From the NCBI RefSeq assembly GCF_003611695.1, contig NZ_RAWE01000102.1, positions 1 through 32,463 of the forward strand: DNA of 32,463 bases, read 5' to 3'. Of this stretch, positions 31,076 through 32,463 are shown piece by piece. The DNA comes from Corallococcus carmarthensis. Its GTDB lineage: Bacteria > Myxococcota > Myxococcia > Myxococcales > Myxococcaceae. The notes beneath the pieces are model-generated. The model was not told the DNA's origin. It worked only from the letters and a program-made list of their open reading frames with translations, and made no database searches. The position numbers and the translations under genes were made by a program. Numbering within the stretch: position 1 is the stretch's first letter; each line of letters starts with the position of its first letter.

Positions 31076-32335
31076 TCAGTAGGAGACGGACACCCGCGCG
31101 TAGCCTTCGTGGCGGGTGTAGTTGAGGCCGGCGGCGCCCAGCGACGAGGAACGGGTGCCCAGCATGTAGCCCACCGCTCCCACCAGCCACGGGCGGATTT
31201 GATACTCCGGCCCCAGGTCCAGCGTCACCAGCGTGTCGCCTCGGCCGCCCGCGAAGGAGAGGAAGTCCAGTGCGCCCGTGGCGTGCAGCGCGAGCCGGCT
31301 GCCCATCACGGACCGCGCTTCCGCGTAGACGCGGTCGTCGCGGAAGGTGCCGTAGGCGGCCACCGGTTCGAAGGCGCGCAGGTAGCCGCCCTTCACGGTG
31401 AGCGACGGGCCCCAGAGGTACGTGCCCTCCACCTGCGCCACCACGGTGCCGCCACCGCCCGAGCCCAGGTTCTGGCTCCAGCCCGCCTTCGCCGTCAGCG
31501 TGATGCGCGGGGACACCAGGCCGGAGACACCCGCCATGGCGTGCAGGAGCGCCGCGCTGGGCGTGGTGGTGTCGTTGAAGTAGCCCCGGTACTCCATGCC
31601 CGTGTCCACCACGACCGCAGTCTTGGGCAGGAAGCGCCAGCGGCCCTCCGCGCCCAGCCGCAGGTTGCCGTAGTTGAACTGGCTGGCGGCGAGCGGATCA
31701 CACGCGGCGTCGGTGCAGCCCACGGGCGTCATGCCGCCCAGGGGCTCGAAGAACTCCATCGCGTACGCCAGCGAGGGCGTCACTTCCAGCGCGCCGCCGC
31801 CGGGCTTCCACTGCGCCTTGACGCGCGCCTCGTTGAAGAGGCTGAGGATGCCCGCGCCCAGCGCCGCCGTGCGCGTGCGGTCCGAGCGCGTCAGCTCGTC
31901 GCCCACTTCGACGGACAGCGTGCTCTCCTGGTCGAATCTCAGCGCCAGGTCCGCCGCGCCTTCCAGGTGCGATGCCGCTCCGGAGCCCGCCGTGATCAGG
32001 CCCGTGTAGGCCACGTAGTCCAGGTTGGCGCGCAGCGCGATGGCCAGCTTCGGGGATGGCACGTCCAGCAGCAGCCCGGGGCGCACGTGCAGCGCCAGCT
32101 CCCCGGACAGGTCCGGCGACAGGGGGCCCGTGCCTCCTTCGCGGAAGTAGCCCACGCCGCTGTCCAGGCGCGTCTCCAGATCCAGCGTCGGGTGCAGCCG
32201 CCCGTTGCCCACCTTGAGCCCGTTGCCACCCGGAGGCCGTCCACCCGTGAAGGCCTGCGCTGACGCCGTCAGCGGCAGGAGCGCCGCGAGCGCCAGGGCC
32301 CCAAGGGCCAGACGGAATGTCCCAGGCTGCTTCAT
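31076..32335 (-). CDS. Outer-membrane beta-barrel of a polysaccharide export system (Wzp-like)
   Basis: A 419-residue protein from the ATG at 32335; an upstream ATG at 32392 would add 19 residues before the signal peptide and is unlikely. Residues 1-28 (M-K-Q-P, then a long Leu/Ala stretch to A-S-A-Q-A) are a Sec signal peptide. The mature part is a run of amphipathic strands with Gly/aromatic turns and ends in V-S-V-S-Y, with the terminal aromatic residue expected for BAM-assembled barrels. There is one Cys pair near residues 215-220. In Myxococcus, barrels next to short OPX proteins form the outer-membrane pore for exopolysaccharides. Which polysaccharide is exported cannot be told from this window. 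Confidence 0.8.
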   Translation of the reverse strand: MKQPGTFRLALGALALAALLPLTASAQAFTGGRPPGGNGLKVGNGRLHPTLDLETRLDSGVGYFREGGTGPLSPDLSGELALHVRPGLLLDVPSPKLAIALRANLDYVAYTGLITAGSGAASHLEGAADLALRFDQESTLSVEVGDELTRSDRTRTAALGAGILSLFNEARVKAQWKPGGGALEVTPSLAYAMEFFEPLGGMTPVGCTDAACDPLAASQFNYGNLRLGAEGRWRFLPKTAVVVDTGMEYRGYFNDTTTPSAALLHAMAGVSGLVSPRITLTAKAGWSQNLGSGGGGTVVAQVEGTYLWGPSLTVKGGYLRAFEPVAAYGTFRDDRVYAEARSVMGSRLALHATGALDFLSFAGGRGDTLVTLDLGPEYQIRPWLVGAVGYMLGTRSSSLGAAGLNYTRHEGYARVSVSY

Positions 32336-32371
32336 GGTGTCAGAGGCGCTCCAGACGGTGAGACGGCGGGC

Positions 32372-32400
32372 ATAGCACGCAGGTTCCCCCATCGGAACAA
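32372..32400 (-). promoter_or_regulatory. Weak candidate promoter of the barrel-OPX pair
   Basis: On the minus strand TTGTTC (32400-32395) and TGCTAT (32377-32372) are 17 bases apart and 36 bases before the ATG. The match to the sigma-70 consensus is poor, so this is only a candidate. Confidence 0.25.
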
Positions 32401-32463
32401 ACGGTCCAGGGCCGGGACCGCGGGAGGTGGGAGGAAGCAGGCACTCAGTCCACGGGGCTCGCG

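Noticed and set aside
30073-32263. Long plus-strand open frames across the insertion sequence and the polysaccharide genes
   Set aside because: They are antisense shadows of the transposase, OPX and barrel genes. They show no domain and have biased composition.
1-32463. CRISPR arrays, prophage structural genes or retron-like RNAs
   Set aside because: No regularly spaced repeats, no phage structural or integrase genes, and no reverse transcriptase motif were seen on either strand.

Overview
The window is high-GC DNA from a myxobacterium, most likely a Myxococcus/Corallococcus-type organism. The best signs are a SitA-like lipoprotein toxin followed by an immunity gene of the Imm52 type common in Myxococcaceae, and a short OPX polysaccharide-export lipoprotein beside an outer-membrane beta-barrel. 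Genus is an inference; there is no rRNA or other direct marker.

Layout. (1) 1-4305: a kin-discrimination locus with a partial barrel-like accessory gene, a lipoprotein toxin with a probable nuclease tip, its immunity gene, and a decayed copy of an immunity-gene 3' end. (2) 4306-4740: no gene recognised; a weak promoter precedes the next operon. (3) 4741-22412: a nine-gene, one-direction, tightly overlapping operon that I read as an anti-phage defence island built on a Druantia type I-like core. In order it encodes a small MerR/excisionase-type DNA-binding protein, a MORC/MutL-like GHKL ATPase, a DUF4338 (DruA-like) protein, an endonuclease III-like HhH-GPD DNA glycosylase, a CoiA-like zinc-finger protein (DruB position), a coiled-coil protein with a degenerate AAA+ region (DruC position), a winged-helix protein (DruD position), a 2000-residue DEAH helicase with a DUF1998/MZB C-terminus (DruE-like), and a NERD-nuclease/UvrD-helicase fusion. 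(4) 22413-23066: a gene-free stretch with hairpins and GTTAAC repeats, ending in a tRNA-Asn gene with its own terminator and consensus promoter. (5) 23130-29567: housekeeping genes: an RsmB-type rRNA methyltransferase, then LD-carboxypeptidase, beta-lactamase-family hydrolase, Mpl ligase, TlpA-like lipoprotein and inositol monophosphatase. (6) 29568-30447: an intact-looking IS5-family insertion sequence sitting in a CTAG shared by the stop codons of two convergent genes. (7) 30448-32335: the OPX lipoprotein and beta-barrel pair on the minus strand.

How the genes may work together. In the island, the helicase, the DUF4338 protein and the three proteins between them match the druA-E order. The GHKL ATPase, the glycosylase and the NERD helicase are additions, and their 1- or 4-nt overlaps with neighbours suggest they are made together with the core. 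A plausible but untested picture is a DNA-translocating machine that can also sense or process modified bases and cut DNA. The genes at 24581-28137 form a peptidoglycan-recycling group: LdcA trims the tetrapeptide to the tripeptide that Mpl re-attaches to UDP-MurNAc.
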